DNA of 64,000 nt from an uncultured Clostridia bacterium. GTDB taxonomy: Bacteria; Bacillota; Clostridia; Oscillospirales; CAG-272. Where the stretch lies: NCBI GenBank assembly GCA_944391805.1, contig CALXUY010000049.1, positions 1-64,000 on the forward strand. The letters are read 5' to 3'. The notes beneath the pieces were generated by a model. That model saw nothing but the letters and a program-made list of their open reading frames with translations, ran no database searches and was not told where the DNA came from. Within the stretch, counting starts at the first letter, position 1. Each line of letters opens with the position of its first letter. A program made the position numbers and the translations under genes. Shown here in pieces: positions 9,243 through 17,989 of the stretch.

Positions 9243-9413
9243 TTATGCCTCTTCGGGCGCACCAACCGGACATACATCGGCGCAGGACCCACAGCTGATG
9301 CACTTGTCGGGGTCAATTTCATATTTTCCGTCTCCCTCGGCAATGGCTTCCACCGGGCAGGCCTCGGCACATGCGCCGCAGGAAACGCAGTCATCGGAAA
9401 TCTTGAATGCCAT
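9243..9413 (-). CDS. Small 2[4Fe-4S] ferredoxin
   Basis: A 56-residue clostridial-type ferredoxin. Two CxxCxxCxxxCP motifs are complete: CVSCGACAEACP (residues 9-20) and CISCGSCADVCP (residues 38-49), with the usual acidic composition. It carries electrons in the cytoplasm for anaerobic redox enzymes. The ATG at 9413 follows GAGGAGGAATCAGAC. It has its own promoter (9445-9472) and a hairpin after its stop, so it may be expressed apart from the flanking ricT and methyltransferase genes. Its position between them replaces the yabA slot seen in Bacillus. Confidence 0.95.
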   Translation of the reverse strand: MAFKISDDCVSCGACAEACPVEAIAEGDGKYEIDPDKCISCGSCADVCPVGAPEEA

Positions 9414-9444
9414 GTCTGATTCCTCCTCTTTATGTGATGCCTCT

Positions 9445-9472
9445 ATTGTATCATATTTTTCAGTTTTTGCAA
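9445..9472 (-). promoter_or_regulatory. Promoter of the ferredoxin gene
   Basis: On the minus strand TTGCAA (9472-9467) and TACAAT (9450-9445) are 16 bases apart, upstream of the ferredoxin ribosome site. Confidence 0.65.
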
Positions 9473-9539
9473 CTGTTTTTTGAAAAAAAATTTGATTTTT
9501 ACAAAAAATTCGAAAATCCGTTGGAAAAGGCGGACAAAA

Positions 9540-11084
9540 TCAGTTGTTTTTGTCAGCAACTTCCTGCCCGCGCCTGGCCAAAAGCGTGACCTCGTCTCTC
9601 GAATATTGCTTTGGCGTTGCGTCCGGCATGTTTTGTAGCACCACACGTACGGTTCCGGCCAGCGGATTGGTACTGATCACGGTTCCGATGCCGTCGGCTG
9701 TTTTCACGGTGGAGCCGTGCGGGGGTGTCAGCCGGATCTCCTCGGTATACATATCGGCCTCATAGCGCAGGCAGCACATAAGCCTGCCGCAGACCCCCGA
9801 TATTTTGGCCGAATTGAGCGCCAGATTCTGCTCCTTGGCCATTTTAATGGAGACCTGCACCACATCGGACAGGAAGGTCGCGCAGCAGAGCGGACGGCCG
9901 CAGGCGCCGAGCCCGCCCAGCATTTTTGCCTCGTCCCGGATGCCGATCTGCCGCAGCTCAATGCGGGTGCGGAAGACCGAGGCCAGATCCTTGACCAGCG
10001 CGCGGAAATCCACGCGGCCGTCGGAGGTGAAATAAAAGAGCAGCTGGCTGTTGTCAAAGGCATACTGCGCGTCTATCAGCTTCATATCCAACTGATGCAC
10101 ACGGATTTTTTCCTGGCAGATTGTCAGCGCTTCCTTTTCTTTTGCTCGGTTTTCGGCGTTGTGGGCAATGTCCTCCTCGGTTGCCACACGCAGAACCGGA
10201 CGGAGCGGAAGAACGACCTTGTCCCGGCTTACCATCCGGTTGCCGAAGCTGACCTCGCCGAATTCCGGCCCCCGCGCGGTCTCCACCACGGCGTACTCCC
10301 CATAGTGCAGCGAAATGCCCCGGGGGTCAAAGGAATAAACCTTGCCGATGGAACGAAAGCGGACGCCAACCACCTCCACCGTCTCTTCTGCCGGCGTTTC
10401 CGCGTCGGCAGACGGGGAGGGCAGGGCTGCGGCATCTGCCGTTGGAGCCATGGCCTCGCTGCCTTGGGCCGGTTCCGGCTCCGCGCCGGATTTTGGGGCG
10501 GCTTGGGCTGCGGGAATGCTGCCGTCGGCTGCCTGCAGTACAATTCTGGCGCGCAGGTCCTCCAGCGTCATCACATCGGCTTCGGTTGGCGTGCCGTAGA
10601 TGTCCTCCAGACCCCGTTTTGCCAAGCCATATCCGCCGCGCCGGGCTTTCTGATTCTCTTTGCGGCTCCGGCGTTCCCCGCCGCGTGCCGGTTCCTTCGC
10701 CTCGGGCTTTGGCTGCTTTCCCTTGCTCCGGTTCTTTCCGCCGGCACGGCGATTGGCCGGTTCATTCTCGCCCCGGCTGCCTCTGCGCCCCTCACCCGGC
10801 TCGTTGGCAGGGGCTCCGGATGTTTCCGGCCTGCCGCCGGGGGTACTTCCTGCTTCGGAGACTGTGCGGCCCTTACCGTTTTCGCCTCCCCAAGGGCGCT
10901 CCCGGCGGCGGTTGCGCTCATTCCCCTGCGCGCGGGGAGTCAGCCCGTCGGAGGCTTGGGCGTCGCCGTCAGCACTTCTCCCGCCCCCGCCGGGGCGGCT
11001 GCGGCGCCGTTTGGGGCGCTCGGTCCGCTCGCCTCCGGCAGCCTGTCCGGCGGCAGGACGGCGGTTTTTATCTTGTTCTTCCAT
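9540..11084 (-). CDS. ricT: PSP1-domain protein RicT (YaaT)
   Basis: A 514-residue protein with two parts. Residues 1 to about 240 are low-complexity, Arg/Gly/Pro/Ala-rich and probably disordered. The rest is a PSP1 domain as in RicT/YaaT, with the conserved Cys motifs CGRPLCC and CGRLMCCLRYE that in Bacillus RicAFT bind [4Fe-4S] clusters with RicA and RicF. That complex promotes sporulation, competence and mRNA maturation by RNase Y. Bacillus YaaT is about 275 residues, so the long N-terminal extension is the notable feature. It lies directly after holB (54-base gap), the arrangement conserved in Firmicutes. RicA and RicF are not in the window. Confidence 0.9.
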   Translation of the reverse strand: MEEQDKNRRPAAGQAAGGERTERPKRRRSRPGGGGRSADGDAQASDGLTPRAQGNERNRRRERPWGGENGKGRTVSEAGSTPGGRPETSGAPANEPGEGRRGSRGENEPANRRAGGKNRSKGKQPKPEAKEPARGGERRSRKENQKARRGGYGLAKRGLEDIYGTPTEADVMTLEDLRARIVLQAADGSIPAAQAAPKSGAEPEPAQGSEAMAPTADAAALPSPSADAETPAEETVEVVGVRFRSIGKVYSFDPRGISLHYGEYAVVETARGPEFGEVSFGNRMVSRDKVVLPLRPVLRVATEEDIAHNAENRAKEKEALTICQEKIRVHQLDMKLIDAQYAFDNSQLLFYFTSDGRVDFRALVKDLASVFRTRIELRQIGIRDEAKMLGGLGACGRPLCCATFLSDVVQVSIKMAKEQNLALNSAKISGVCGRLMCCLRYEADMYTEEIRLTPPHGSTVKTADGIGTVISTNPLAGTVRVVLQNMPDATPKQYSRDEVTLLARRGQEVADKNN

Positions 11085-11137
11085 ATGGTTATCCTGCTTT
11101 CTTTCTCGAATCGGGGAGCCGCATGGCTCTCACCCGG

Positions 11138-12175
11138 TTATGAAGGCAATAAGCCCGCGTCCACCGCAAGCCCGGTCAGGGTCAGGCGGACGTTTGCGTT
11201 CAGTGCCAGCCGGTCGGCTGCCGCTTGGATACCGTCGCACAGGCGCAGCAGCTCGGGCGCCGAAAACCGGCTGCAAAGCTCCGCCGCCTCTTCGTGGTCG
11301 GCAAAAAAGCAGAGCGGCGCACATTCGGTATACCGGCAGGCCAGCAGATCTCTGACGCAGAGCAATATGATATTGAGCTGTGCGGCAATCTCATCGCGCT
11401 TCTGCCCCATTGCGCCGAGAAAGCCCAGCACCGCGGCACTGTTGCGGTGTGCGGCGGCCAGCCGTACAAAGGTGCGGGCGGCATCCCGGCGCTCCAAAAT
11501 CGGTTTGCGCCGCTTGGGGTCGAGCAGCAGCCTGGCCCGTCCGATGCTGCCTCCGGCAGCGGCAATCAGCTCCCGCAGCTCCTCCGGGGCCTGCTGCTCC
11601 AGCGCCTTTGCAGCCGGTTCCGTGCGGAGCAGATGCTCCCGGATGCCATCCGGCGGAATCGGCTCAAGCCGCAGCGTGGGCGCGCGGCTGCGCACGGTCT
11701 CCAGCAAAGGCGCCGTGCTCTCGCAGAGCAGCAGAAAGCAGACATAGGGCGGAGGCTCCTCCAAGGTGAGCAGAAAAGCGTTCTGTGCCTGCACCGTCAT
11801 CAGATGCGCATCCTCAATCAGGTAGCATTTGCGGTCCAGCTCGTTGGGAGCGATGCACACGCCGGTGTGCATGAGCCGCACTGCCTCCACGCCGAGCGTT
11901 GCCTTGTCTCCTCGGGAAATCGGAATGACGTCCGGAGAATTGCCCGATAGAATTTTGCGGCAGGAGGCACACTCCATGCAGGGGAGCGGGAGACCGTCCA
12001 TGCCGCGGTTTTCACAGGCAAGCGCGGCGGCAATGCGCAGCGCCAGCATATGCTTGCCGAAGCCTTCCGCGCCTTCGATGATGTAAGCGTGCGAGAGCCT
12101 GTCCGCGCAAATGTCGTCCCGCAGGCGCTCCCGCAGAGCCTCATTTCCAACCATGTCCGCAAACGCCGGCTTCAT
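11138..12175 (-). CDS. holB: DNA polymerase III subunit delta prime
   Basis: Clamp-loader subunit of 345 residues, needed to load the sliding clamp during replication. It has an AAA+ fold with a degenerate Walker A (GAEGFGKH near residue 36), a zinc module (CMECASC plus an upstream Cys at about residue 54) and the sensor region LEEPP. Degenerate ATP binding is normal for delta prime. The ATG at 12175 follows AAGGAGGAG. It is the first gene of the minus-strand run and has a strong promoter at 12221-12249. Confidence 0.93.
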   Translation of the reverse strand: MKPAFADMVGNEALRERLRDDICADRLSHAYIIEGAEGFGKHMLALRIAAALACENRGMDGLPLPCMECASCRKILSGNSPDVIPISRGDKATLGVEAVRLMHTGVCIAPNELDRKCYLIEDAHLMTVQAQNAFLLTLEEPPPYVCFLLLCESTAPLLETVRSRAPTLRLEPIPPDGIREHLLRTEPAAKALEQQAPEELRELIAAAGGSIGRARLLLDPKRRKPILERRDAARTFVRLAAAHRNSAAVLGFLGAMGQKRDEIAAQLNIILLCVRDLLACRYTECAPLCFFADHEEAAELCSRFSAPELLRLCDGIQAAADRLALNANVRLTLTGLAVDAGLLPS

Positions 12176-12220
12176 CCGCTCTCCTCCTTTCCTAAGGTCC
12201 GCTGTACGGTGTTCCCCTTT

Positions 12221-12249
12221 ATTATATCAGTTTCTTGAGCGGTTGTCAA
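12221..12249 (-). promoter_or_regulatory. Promoter of the holB operon
   Basis: On the minus strand TTGACA (12249-12244) and TATAAT (12226-12221) are 17 bases apart. It diverges from the promoter of the DUF1858 gene. Confidence 0.82.
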
Positions 12250-12311
12250 GCTGACGCCGCGGCTTTCCGTGAAATCCATGCGTTTTTTTGCGGAAAAAAC
12301 GCCCGGACCGA

Positions 12312-12340
12312 TTGACAGAAGCGGCGGATTGGGGTATAAT
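12312..12340 (+). promoter_or_regulatory. Promoter of the DUF1858 gene
   Basis: TTGACA at 12312-12317 and TATAAT at 12335-12340 are 17 bases apart. Confidence 0.85.
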
Positions 12341-12395
12341 AAAGACGGATTCCCGATCGCGGGAATTGATTACACAGCATGAAAGGAGTTTTGCT

Positions 12396-12602
12396 ATGGT
12401 TGTCACCAAACAGTCGGTCATCGGCGATGTGCTCGATTACGAGCCCGAAACCGCGCAGTTCTTTTTCGCCATCGGAATGCACTGCCTCGGCTGCCCGGCC
12501 TCGAGAGGAGAGTCGATAGAGGACGCCTGCGCCGTGCACGGCACCGATGCGGATGCGCTGATCGCACAGATCAACAGCTTTCTGGACGGAAAGAAGAAAT
12601 AA
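12396..12602 (+). CDS. DUF1858 domain protein
   Basis: A 68-residue protein of the DUF1858 family, often found beside or fused to hybrid-cluster proteins and other anaerobic redox enzymes. It shows the family core IGDVLDYEPETAQFFFAIGMHCLGCPASRGESIEDA, given here only in part as GMHCLGCP (about residues 27-34), with a CxxC pair. The start at 12396 follows AAAGGAG. It has its own promoter and is followed by a hairpin at about 12637-12661, so it is probably monocistronic. Its biochemical role is not established. Confidence 0.88.
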   Translation: MVVTKQSVIGDVLDYEPETAQFFFAIGMHCLGCPASRGESIEDACAVHGTDADALIAQINSFLDGKKK

Positions 12603-12957
12603 TCGTGTTCGCAAAGGCTGCGGCGGAGCCGCGCCTCGGGCTGCTGTAAATGCGGCAGCCCGGGGGCATGGTCCGTTTTTTGCGGCGTTTGCCGGTTTTC
12701 TGAATCAGCGGGGCGGCAGGAGGCAATGATATGGCATGAACGCCGCTTGCCGGTGTGCCGGTCAGCCGGTGGGCGGACGGCACAGCCGGGACAGCCCTGC
12801 CTGCTTCCGTCTTTTACGGCGGGAGAATGTTGCCGGTACTGTATCCGCCCGGCTTTCATGCCCCGGCGGCCAACCGATTGCCGCCGGCAACAGATGTATT
12901 TACGGAGCCTGTCTCCGTTTTTTCATATCCGACAACACAAGGGAGAGGAGAGCTGCC
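12603..12957 (+). other. Intergenic region with two hairpins
   Basis: No credible gene is seen here. A hairpin near 12637-12661 (CGGGCTGC/GCAGCCCG) follows the DUF1858 gene, and a short terminator-like stem ACGGAG/CTCCGT with six T lies at 12902-12923, just before the trmK ribosome site. Confidence 0.55.
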
Positions 12958-13659
12958 ATGCAGAACGCCGAAAAGCAGCTGGGGGCGCGCCTGCGCAGCG
13001 CACTGCCGTATCTGACGCCGGGCGGCAGTCTTGCCGACATCGGTACCGATCATGCCTATCTGCCCATTGAGGCGGTCCGGGCGGGGATTTCCCGGCAGGC
13101 GCTTGCCTGCGATGTCCGCCGGGGACCGCTCGCGCGGGCGGAGGCGAACATCCGGGCGGCGGGACTGTCCGACCGGATCGGGCTGCTCTTGACCGACGGC
13201 CTGCATGGCGTGGAGCGCTTTTGCCCGGACGATGTGCTGGTGTTCGGCATGGGGGGCGAGCTGATTGTCCGTATTCTGTCCGAGGCGCCCTGGCTCCGGT
13301 CCGCATCGGTCGGGCTGATTCTGCAGCCCATGACCCGCGCCGGCTCCCTGCGGAGCTGGCTGCTGGCGTCCGGCTTTTCGATCCGCGGGGAAAGCCTGAC
13401 CTATGAAGATCAGTATTATCAGACCATTTATGCCCGATACGGAGGAGCGCGGGAGGAGCCATACGCCCCGGAGGAGCTGGAGCTTGGCAGATACATTCTC
13501 TCGGGCGGCTCACCGCTTCTGGCCGGTTATCTCGGGCAAAAGCTGGCGCAGCTGCAGGCCGTTATGGAAGGAAAGCGGAGGGGGCGCGCCGACACCGCCG
13601 CGGAGGAGGCGCTTGCCGGGGCACTGCGCCGGCGTCTGCGGCAGATCAGGGAGGAATAG
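12958..13659 (+). CDS. trmK: tRNA (adenine(22)-N1)-methyltransferase
   Basis: TrmK-family SAM methyltransferase of 233 residues, which makes m1A22 in bacterial tRNAs. The SAM site is ADIGTDHAYLPI near residue 24, and the family motif GMGGELI lies near residue 97. The C-terminal part is the usual helical extension. The ATG at 12958 follows GGGAGAGGAG. It is two bases upstream of the Nif3 gene, the pairing usual in Firmicutes where both follow sigA; sigA is not here. Confidence 0.92.
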   Translation: MQNAEKQLGARLRSALPYLTPGGSLADIGTDHAYLPIEAVRAGISRQALACDVRRGPLARAEANIRAAGLSDRIGLLLTDGLHGVERFCPDDVLVFGMGGELIVRILSEAPWLRSASVGLILQPMTRAGSLRSWLLASGFSIRGESLTYEDQYYQTIYARYGGAREEPYAPEELELGRYILSGGSPLLAGYLGQKLAQLQAVMEGKRRGRADTAAEEALAGALRRRLRQIREE

Positions 13660-13661
13660 GT

Positions 13662-14429
13662 ATGAAGGTCAGAGAGCTGTACGAAAAACTGGAGGAGAGA
13701 ATCCCGCGCACGCTGTCCTGCTCGTGGGATAACGACGGGCTGATGTGCTGTCCCGATCCGGAGGCCGAGGTGCGCAGGGTTCTTGTCGCATTGGACGTCA
13801 CGGCAGAAGTGGCAGAGACCGCGATTGCGGGGAGGTACGATGCGGTCGTCTCGCACCATCCGCTGGTGTTCCGTCCGCTCCGAGCGGTTGAACCGGGGGA
13901 CGCGGTGGCGAAAAAGGTGATCCGCCTGTTGTCGGCGGGCGTGAGCGTGATGAGCTTTCACACCCGCTTGGACGCGGTCTGCGGAGGCGTGAACGATACG
14001 CTGGCCGCCGCGCTCGGGCTTTCGGAGACGGTCCCGTTCGGGGAAAACGGCGAGAGCATCGGGCGGATCGGCATGCTGCCTGCGCCGGTAACGCTGGAGG
14101 ATTTTGCGCAGGCGGTCAGGCGCGCCACCGGGGCGCCGTATGTGCTGGCGTCCGATGCGGGCATTCCGGTGCGGCGTGTGGCTGTGCTGGGCGGCAGCGG
14201 CTCTGACGACGTACAGGCCGCCCGTGCGGCCGGAGCCGACACCTATCTGTCGGGCGAGCTGGCCTATCACCATCTCATCGACGCCCCCGAGCAGGGAATG
14301 AATCTGCTGGCGGCCGGGCATTTTCACACCGAAAATCCGGTTTGCGGGACGCTGCGGCGCATGATCGCGGAATTGGATGCGGATATCCGCATCGATCTGG
14401 CCGACAGCAATCACATCCGCGTGCTCTGA
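13662..14429 (+). CDS. Nif3-like dinuclear metal-centre protein
   Basis: A 255-residue member of the Nif3/YqfO family. Metal-ligand motifs are visible: VSHHPLVF near residue 65, FHTRLD near residue 100 and GHFHTE near residue 218. The family forms hexamers with two metals per subunit, and its substrate is debated (GTP cyclohydrolase I type 2 has been proposed and questioned). It follows trmK by two bases and is followed by a phosphatase gene 32 bases on. The longer Bacillus form has an inserted PII-like domain that is absent here. Confidence 0.92.
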   Translation: MKVRELYEKLEERIPRTLSCSWDNDGLMCCPDPEAEVRRVLVALDVTAEVAETAIAGRYDAVVSHHPLVFRPLRAVEPGDAVAKKVIRLLSAGVSVMSFHTRLDAVCGGVNDTLAAALGLSETVPFGENGESIGRIGMLPAPVTLEDFAQAVRRATGAPYVLASDAGIPVRRVAVLGGSGSDDVQAARAAGADTYLSGELAYHHLIDAPEQGMNLLAAGHFHTENPVCGTLRRMIAELDADIRIDLADSNHIRVL

Positions 14430-14461
14430 CACAAACTTCTGGAAAGGTTGGATGAAAAAAG

Positions 14462-15133
14462 ATGACCTATGTGGTTTCGGATCTGCACGGTGCTCTGGGC
14501 AAGTTCACCGCGCTGCTCAAAAAAATCAACTTCAGCGACGACGATGTGATGTACGTGCTGGGCGACGTTGTGGACTACGGGGAGGATTCGATGGAGCTGG
14601 TGGCCGACCTGAGCATGCGCGCCAATGTGTATCCCGTGGCGGGGGAGCATGATTTTCTCGCCGCCCGGATGCTTTCGGGCTTTGACCGGATGCTGAGCAG
14701 CGGCGCGGCGCCCGAGCCGGAATATATTGCCGAGATGACCGGATGGGTGAACGACGGCGGACAGGCCTCCCTCAACGGCTTCCGGGCGCTGAACGGGGAG
14801 CAGCGGGAGGGGGTTCTCGATTACCTGTGCGACATGGCGCTGTTTGAGGAGGCCGAGGTGGGGGGAAAAAGCTACCTCATGGTGCATGCCGGAATTGCCG
14901 GCTACAGCAAGGATCGGGATCTGGAGGACTACTGCCCCACGGACTTTTTCTCCGAGCCGCTCGACCCGAGCCGTGCGCTGATGGACGGAACCACCGTGAT
15001 TGTCGGGCATGTCCCCACAGCAAACGGGAAAATCACACGCGGTGTGGGGAGCATTTTTCTGGACTGCGGCGTGGCGTTCGGGGGCAGGCTCGGCTGTCTG
15101 TGTCTGGAGACCGGAGAGGAATTTTACGTCTGA
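14462..15133 (+). CDS. Metallophosphoesterase, PPP-like
   Basis: A 223-residue calcineurin-like phosphoesterase. It has VVSDLHG at residues 4-10, GDVVDYG at about residues 35-41 and later metal ligands in MVHAGIAG and VGHVPT. The motif normally read GNHD or GNHE is GEHD here (about residue 60), so the conserved Asn that binds metal and orients phosphate is a Glu. The fold resembles bacterial protein phosphatases and diadenosine tetraphosphatases; activity with this change is uncertain. Its stop overlaps the rlmD start (TGATG), so the two are coupled. Confidence 0.82.
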   Translation: MTYVVSDLHGALGKFTALLKKINFSDDDVMYVLGDVVDYGEDSMELVADLSMRANVYPVAGEHDFLAARMLSGFDRMLSSGAAPEPEYIAEMTGWVNDGGQASLNGFRALNGEQREGVLDYLCDMALFEEAEVGGKSYLMVHAGIAGYSKDRDLEDYCPTDFFSEPLDPSRALMDGTTVIVGHVPTANGKITRGVGSIFLDCGVAFGGRLGCLCLETGEEFYV

Positions 15134-16638
15134 TGCGGAAGAATGATGTGATTCGTCTGCAGGTGACCGATGTGAACAATCTCGGCTGCGGCGTGGGGCA
15201 TCTCCGGGATGCGGGAGAGAGAGAGGGGCAAACCGTGTTTGTGCGGGGCGGCGTGACCGGCGATGAGCTGGAGGCGCAGATCATCAAGCTGACAAAGAAC
15301 TATCTGGTTGCCAGGCCCGTGCGGCTGCTCTCCCCGTCTCCTCATCGGATTGCCGACGACTGCGGCGCGGCGGGCTGCGGCGGCTGCGCCTATCGCAGCA
15401 TGACCTATGCGCACGAGCTGGAGCTGAAGCGCGGCTATGTGCGGAATGCCTTCCGCAAGGCAGGGCTGGCGGAGGTGGAAGTGGAGCCTGTGCGCAGCGA
15501 CGGTCGGGTTTCCGGCTACCGGAACAAGGCGCAGTATCCGGTGGCGAGGAGCAGGGACGGGCGCACGCGCGCAGGGTTTTATGCCGGGGCCTCCCACAGG
15601 CTGATCCCGGCAGAGGATTGCCTGCTCCAGCCACGGCTGTTCGGCGAGGTGGTGCGCTTTCTCTGCGGCTTTGCCGACCGTCATCAAATTCCGGTATATG
15701 ACGAGGAAAGCGGAGAGGGCCTTTTGCGCCATATCTATCTGCGCATGGGGGAGCGGAGCGGAGAGCTGATGGTCTGTCTGGTGCTGACATCCGAGCGTCT
15801 GCCCGGTGAGACCGAGCTGGTCGGGGAGCTGACCGCTCGCTTTCCGCAGCTGCGGAGCCTGCTTGTCAATGTCAACCCGGAACGTACCAACGTGGTGCTG
15901 GGGGAGCGCTATCGCCTGCTTGCAGGCCGGGCGTGGATCGAGGACGAGCTCTGCGGGCTGCGGCTGCGCATTCCGCCGCAGGCCTTTTATCAGGTCAATC
16001 ACGGTGGCTGCGAGCTGCTGTACGGCTTGGCCAAGGAGCGTGCGGGGCTGACCGGGCGGGAGCTGCTGCTCGACCTGTATTGCGGAATCGGCAGCATCGG
16101 CCTTTCGATGGCAGACACCGCCGGGGAAGTGCTGGGAATGGAGATTGTGGAGGAGGCGGCGCGCTGCGCGGAGACGAACGCGGCGCGGAACGGCATTTCC
16201 AACGCTGCGTTTTTCTGCGGGGACGCATCCGACCCACAAGGCCTGCTTGAGCGGGCAAGCCGGGAGAGGGGCGACCTGTCCGGCGCGGTGGTTGTTCTGG
16301 ACCCGCCGCGCAAGGGCGCCACTCCCGAGCTGATCGACGGCATTGCAGCGCATGGCGTCCGGCGGGTGGTGTACGTCTCCTGCAATCCGGACACCCTCGC
16401 CCGCGACTGTGCCCGCTTTGCCTCTCACGGCTACCGCATCGGTACCGTCACGCCGGTAGACCTCTTTCCACGCACCGGGCACGTCGAAAGTGTTGTGTGT
16501 CTCTCACAAGAATCAATGAAAACAGCGATGCCGATTGTTTGCAGGCAGAGAATTCCAAAGTCACGCGGTCATTTTTTGTCAAGGTGCTGCCTGCATCACC
16601 AGTATACAAGGAGACTACATCATGGAAAAACTCTTTAA
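15133..16638 (+). CDS. 23S rRNA (uracil-5-)-methyltransferase RlmD-family
   Basis: A 501-residue RlmD/RumA-type enzyme that makes 5-methyluridine in RNA with SAM. It has an N-terminal TRAM-like domain, an iron-sulfur Cys set (CGAAGCGGCAYR), a SAM motif LLDLYCGIGSIGL near residue 312, DPPRKG near residue 393 and the catalytic Cys in VSCNPDTLARD. The product does not stop after the usual C-terminal FPRTGHVESVVCLS but continues for about 40 residues and ends 17 bases inside the permease gene. That tail resembles no domain. It may be harmless read-on after loss of the old stop. The exact rRNA target is inferred. Confidence 0.9.
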   Translation: MRKNDVIRLQVTDVNNLGCGVGHLRDAGEREGQTVFVRGGVTGDELEAQIIKLTKNYLVARPVRLLSPSPHRIADDCGAAGCGGCAYRSMTYAHELELKRGYVRNAFRKAGLAEVEVEPVRSDGRVSGYRNKAQYPVARSRDGRTRAGFYAGASHRLIPAEDCLLQPRLFGEVVRFLCGFADRHQIPVYDEESGEGLLRHIYLRMGERSGELMVCLVLTSERLPGETELVGELTARFPQLRSLLVNVNPERTNVVLGERYRLLAGRAWIEDELCGLRLRIPPQAFYQVNHGGCELLYGLAKERAGLTGRELLLDLYCGIGSIGLSMADTAGEVLGMEIVEEAARCAETNAARNGISNAAFFCGDASDPQGLLERASRERGDLSGAVVVLDPPRKGATPELIDGIAAHGVRRVVYVSCNPDTLARDCARFASHGYRIGTVTPVDLFPRTGHVESVVCLSQESMKTAMPIVCRQRIPKSRGHFLSRCCLHHQYTRRLHHGKTL

Positions 16639-17977
16639 ACTAAAGCAATACGGTACAACACCGGGACGTGAGGTCGTTGCGGGCCTGACTACATTTTTTG
16701 CCATGGCGTACATCATTGTTGTAAACCCTACGCTGCTGAGCCAGTCGGGAATGGAATGGGGCGCCGTATTCCTCGCGACCATTATCTCTTCCATCGTCGG
16801 GACGCTGATTATGGGATTGTTCGCAAACGTCCCGTATGCGCAGGCGCCGGGGATGGGACTGAACGCCTTCTTTGTTTATACCGTGTGCTTTGCGCTGGAG
16901 TTCACATGGCAGCAGGCGCTGTCCATGGTATTCATCTGCGGGCTGATGAACATTCTGATTACAGTGACAAAGATACGCAAATATATCATTGCCGCTATTC
17001 CGCGCAGCCTGCAGAATGCAATCGGAGGCGGAATCGGGATTTTTGTCGCGTACATCGGCCTGTTGAATGTCGGAATCATCGAGTTCAATTCCGGTGTTCC
17101 CGCGCTTGCGGCTTTGAACAAGCCTGCCTTCTGGCTCTTTCTGATCGGCCTTGTGCTGACGGTCGTTCTGCTGGCCTGCAAGGTCAAAGGGGCGATTCTG
17201 ATCGGTATTATTGCAACTACGCTGATCGGCATTCCGATGAAGGTAACCGTGACAACCGATACCGTCAGCTTTGTTGAGGCTTGCCGGCAGCTTCCACAGA
17301 CCTTTGGCGTGATCTTCACAAAGGCGGGGCTTGGTTCACTGTTTTCGGACAGCTCCAAAATCCCGCTTGTCCTTGTAACGGTCTTTTCATTTAGCCTGTC
17401 CGATACGTTTGAAACGATCGGCACTTTTATCGGAACCGGACGGCGGACGGGGATATTTGACGATGAGGATGAGAAAGTGATGGAGTCGGCTCCCGGCTTC
17501 CGGTCCAGAATGGACCGGGCGCTGTTTGCCGATTCCACGGCGACCTCCATCGGCGCCATATTCGGAACCTCCAATACCACAACCTATGTGGAGAGTGCTG
17601 CAGGTATCGGCGTTGGCGGACGCACCGGGCTGACCAGTGTGGTGGTATCCATCTGCTTTGCGATCAGCGCGTTTCTGGCGGCCTTTGTGAGCGCGATTCC
17701 GTTTGCGGCAACCGCTCCTGCGCTGGTTGTGATTGGCGTGATGATCATGTCTTCTTTCCGGGAGATCAACTGGGAGGATTTCAACGAGGCGATCCCCGCG
17801 TTTTTTGCTGGCGTATTCATGGCGATCTGCTACAGCATCTCCGACGGAATTGCCGCGGGCTTCATCTTCTATTGTATCATTAAGCTCTGCGAGCGAAAGC
17901 CAAAGGAAATTCATCCGATTATCTGGATCTCAACTGCGCTGTTTATTCTGAACTATATTATTTTTGCAATTCTATGA
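16622..17977 (+). CDS. NCS2/AzgA-family purine permease
   Basis: A 451-residue, multi-span membrane transporter of the AzgA/PbuG group (adenine, guanine or hypoxanthine uptake). Signature stretches include ANVPYAQAPGMGLNAFF near residue 62 and SVFSFSLSDTFETIGT-type sequence near residue 255 (read as FSLSDTFETIGTFIGTG), both in the substrate site of the family. The start at 16622 follows AAGGAGACT. It overlaps the rlmD end by 17 bases. No purine riboswitch was found in the 120 bases upstream. A long hairpin at 17990-18024 follows. Confidence 0.93.
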   Translation: MEKLFKLKQYGTTPGREVVAGLTTFFAMAYIIVVNPTLLSQSGMEWGAVFLATIISSIVGTLIMGLFANVPYAQAPGMGLNAFFVYTVCFALEFTWQQALSMVFICGLMNILITVTKIRKYIIAAIPRSLQNAIGGGIGIFVAYIGLLNVGIIEFNSGVPALAALNKPAFWLFLIGLVLTVVLLACKVKGAILIGIIATTLIGIPMKVTVTTDTVSFVEACRQLPQTFGVIFTKAGLGSLFSDSSKIPLVLVTVFSFSLSDTFETIGTFIGTGRRTGIFDDEDEKVMESAPGFRSRMDRALFADSTATSIGAIFGTSNTTTYVESAAGIGVGGRTGLTSVVVSICFAISAFLAAFVSAIPFAATAPALVVIGVMIMSSFREINWEDFNEAIPAFFAGVFMAICYSISDGIAAGFIFYCIIKLCERKPKEIHPIIWISTALFILNYIIFAIL

Positions 17978-17989
17978 TACGATAAAAAT

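Noticed and set aside
9717-11747. 676-codon plus-strand frame opposite ricT and holB
   Set aside because: It spans two genes with clear motifs on the minus strand and shows low-complexity translation only.
16500-16621. Possible purine riboswitch before the NCS2 permease
   Set aside because: The region is inside the rlmD frame and lacks the conserved core bases of purine aptamers.
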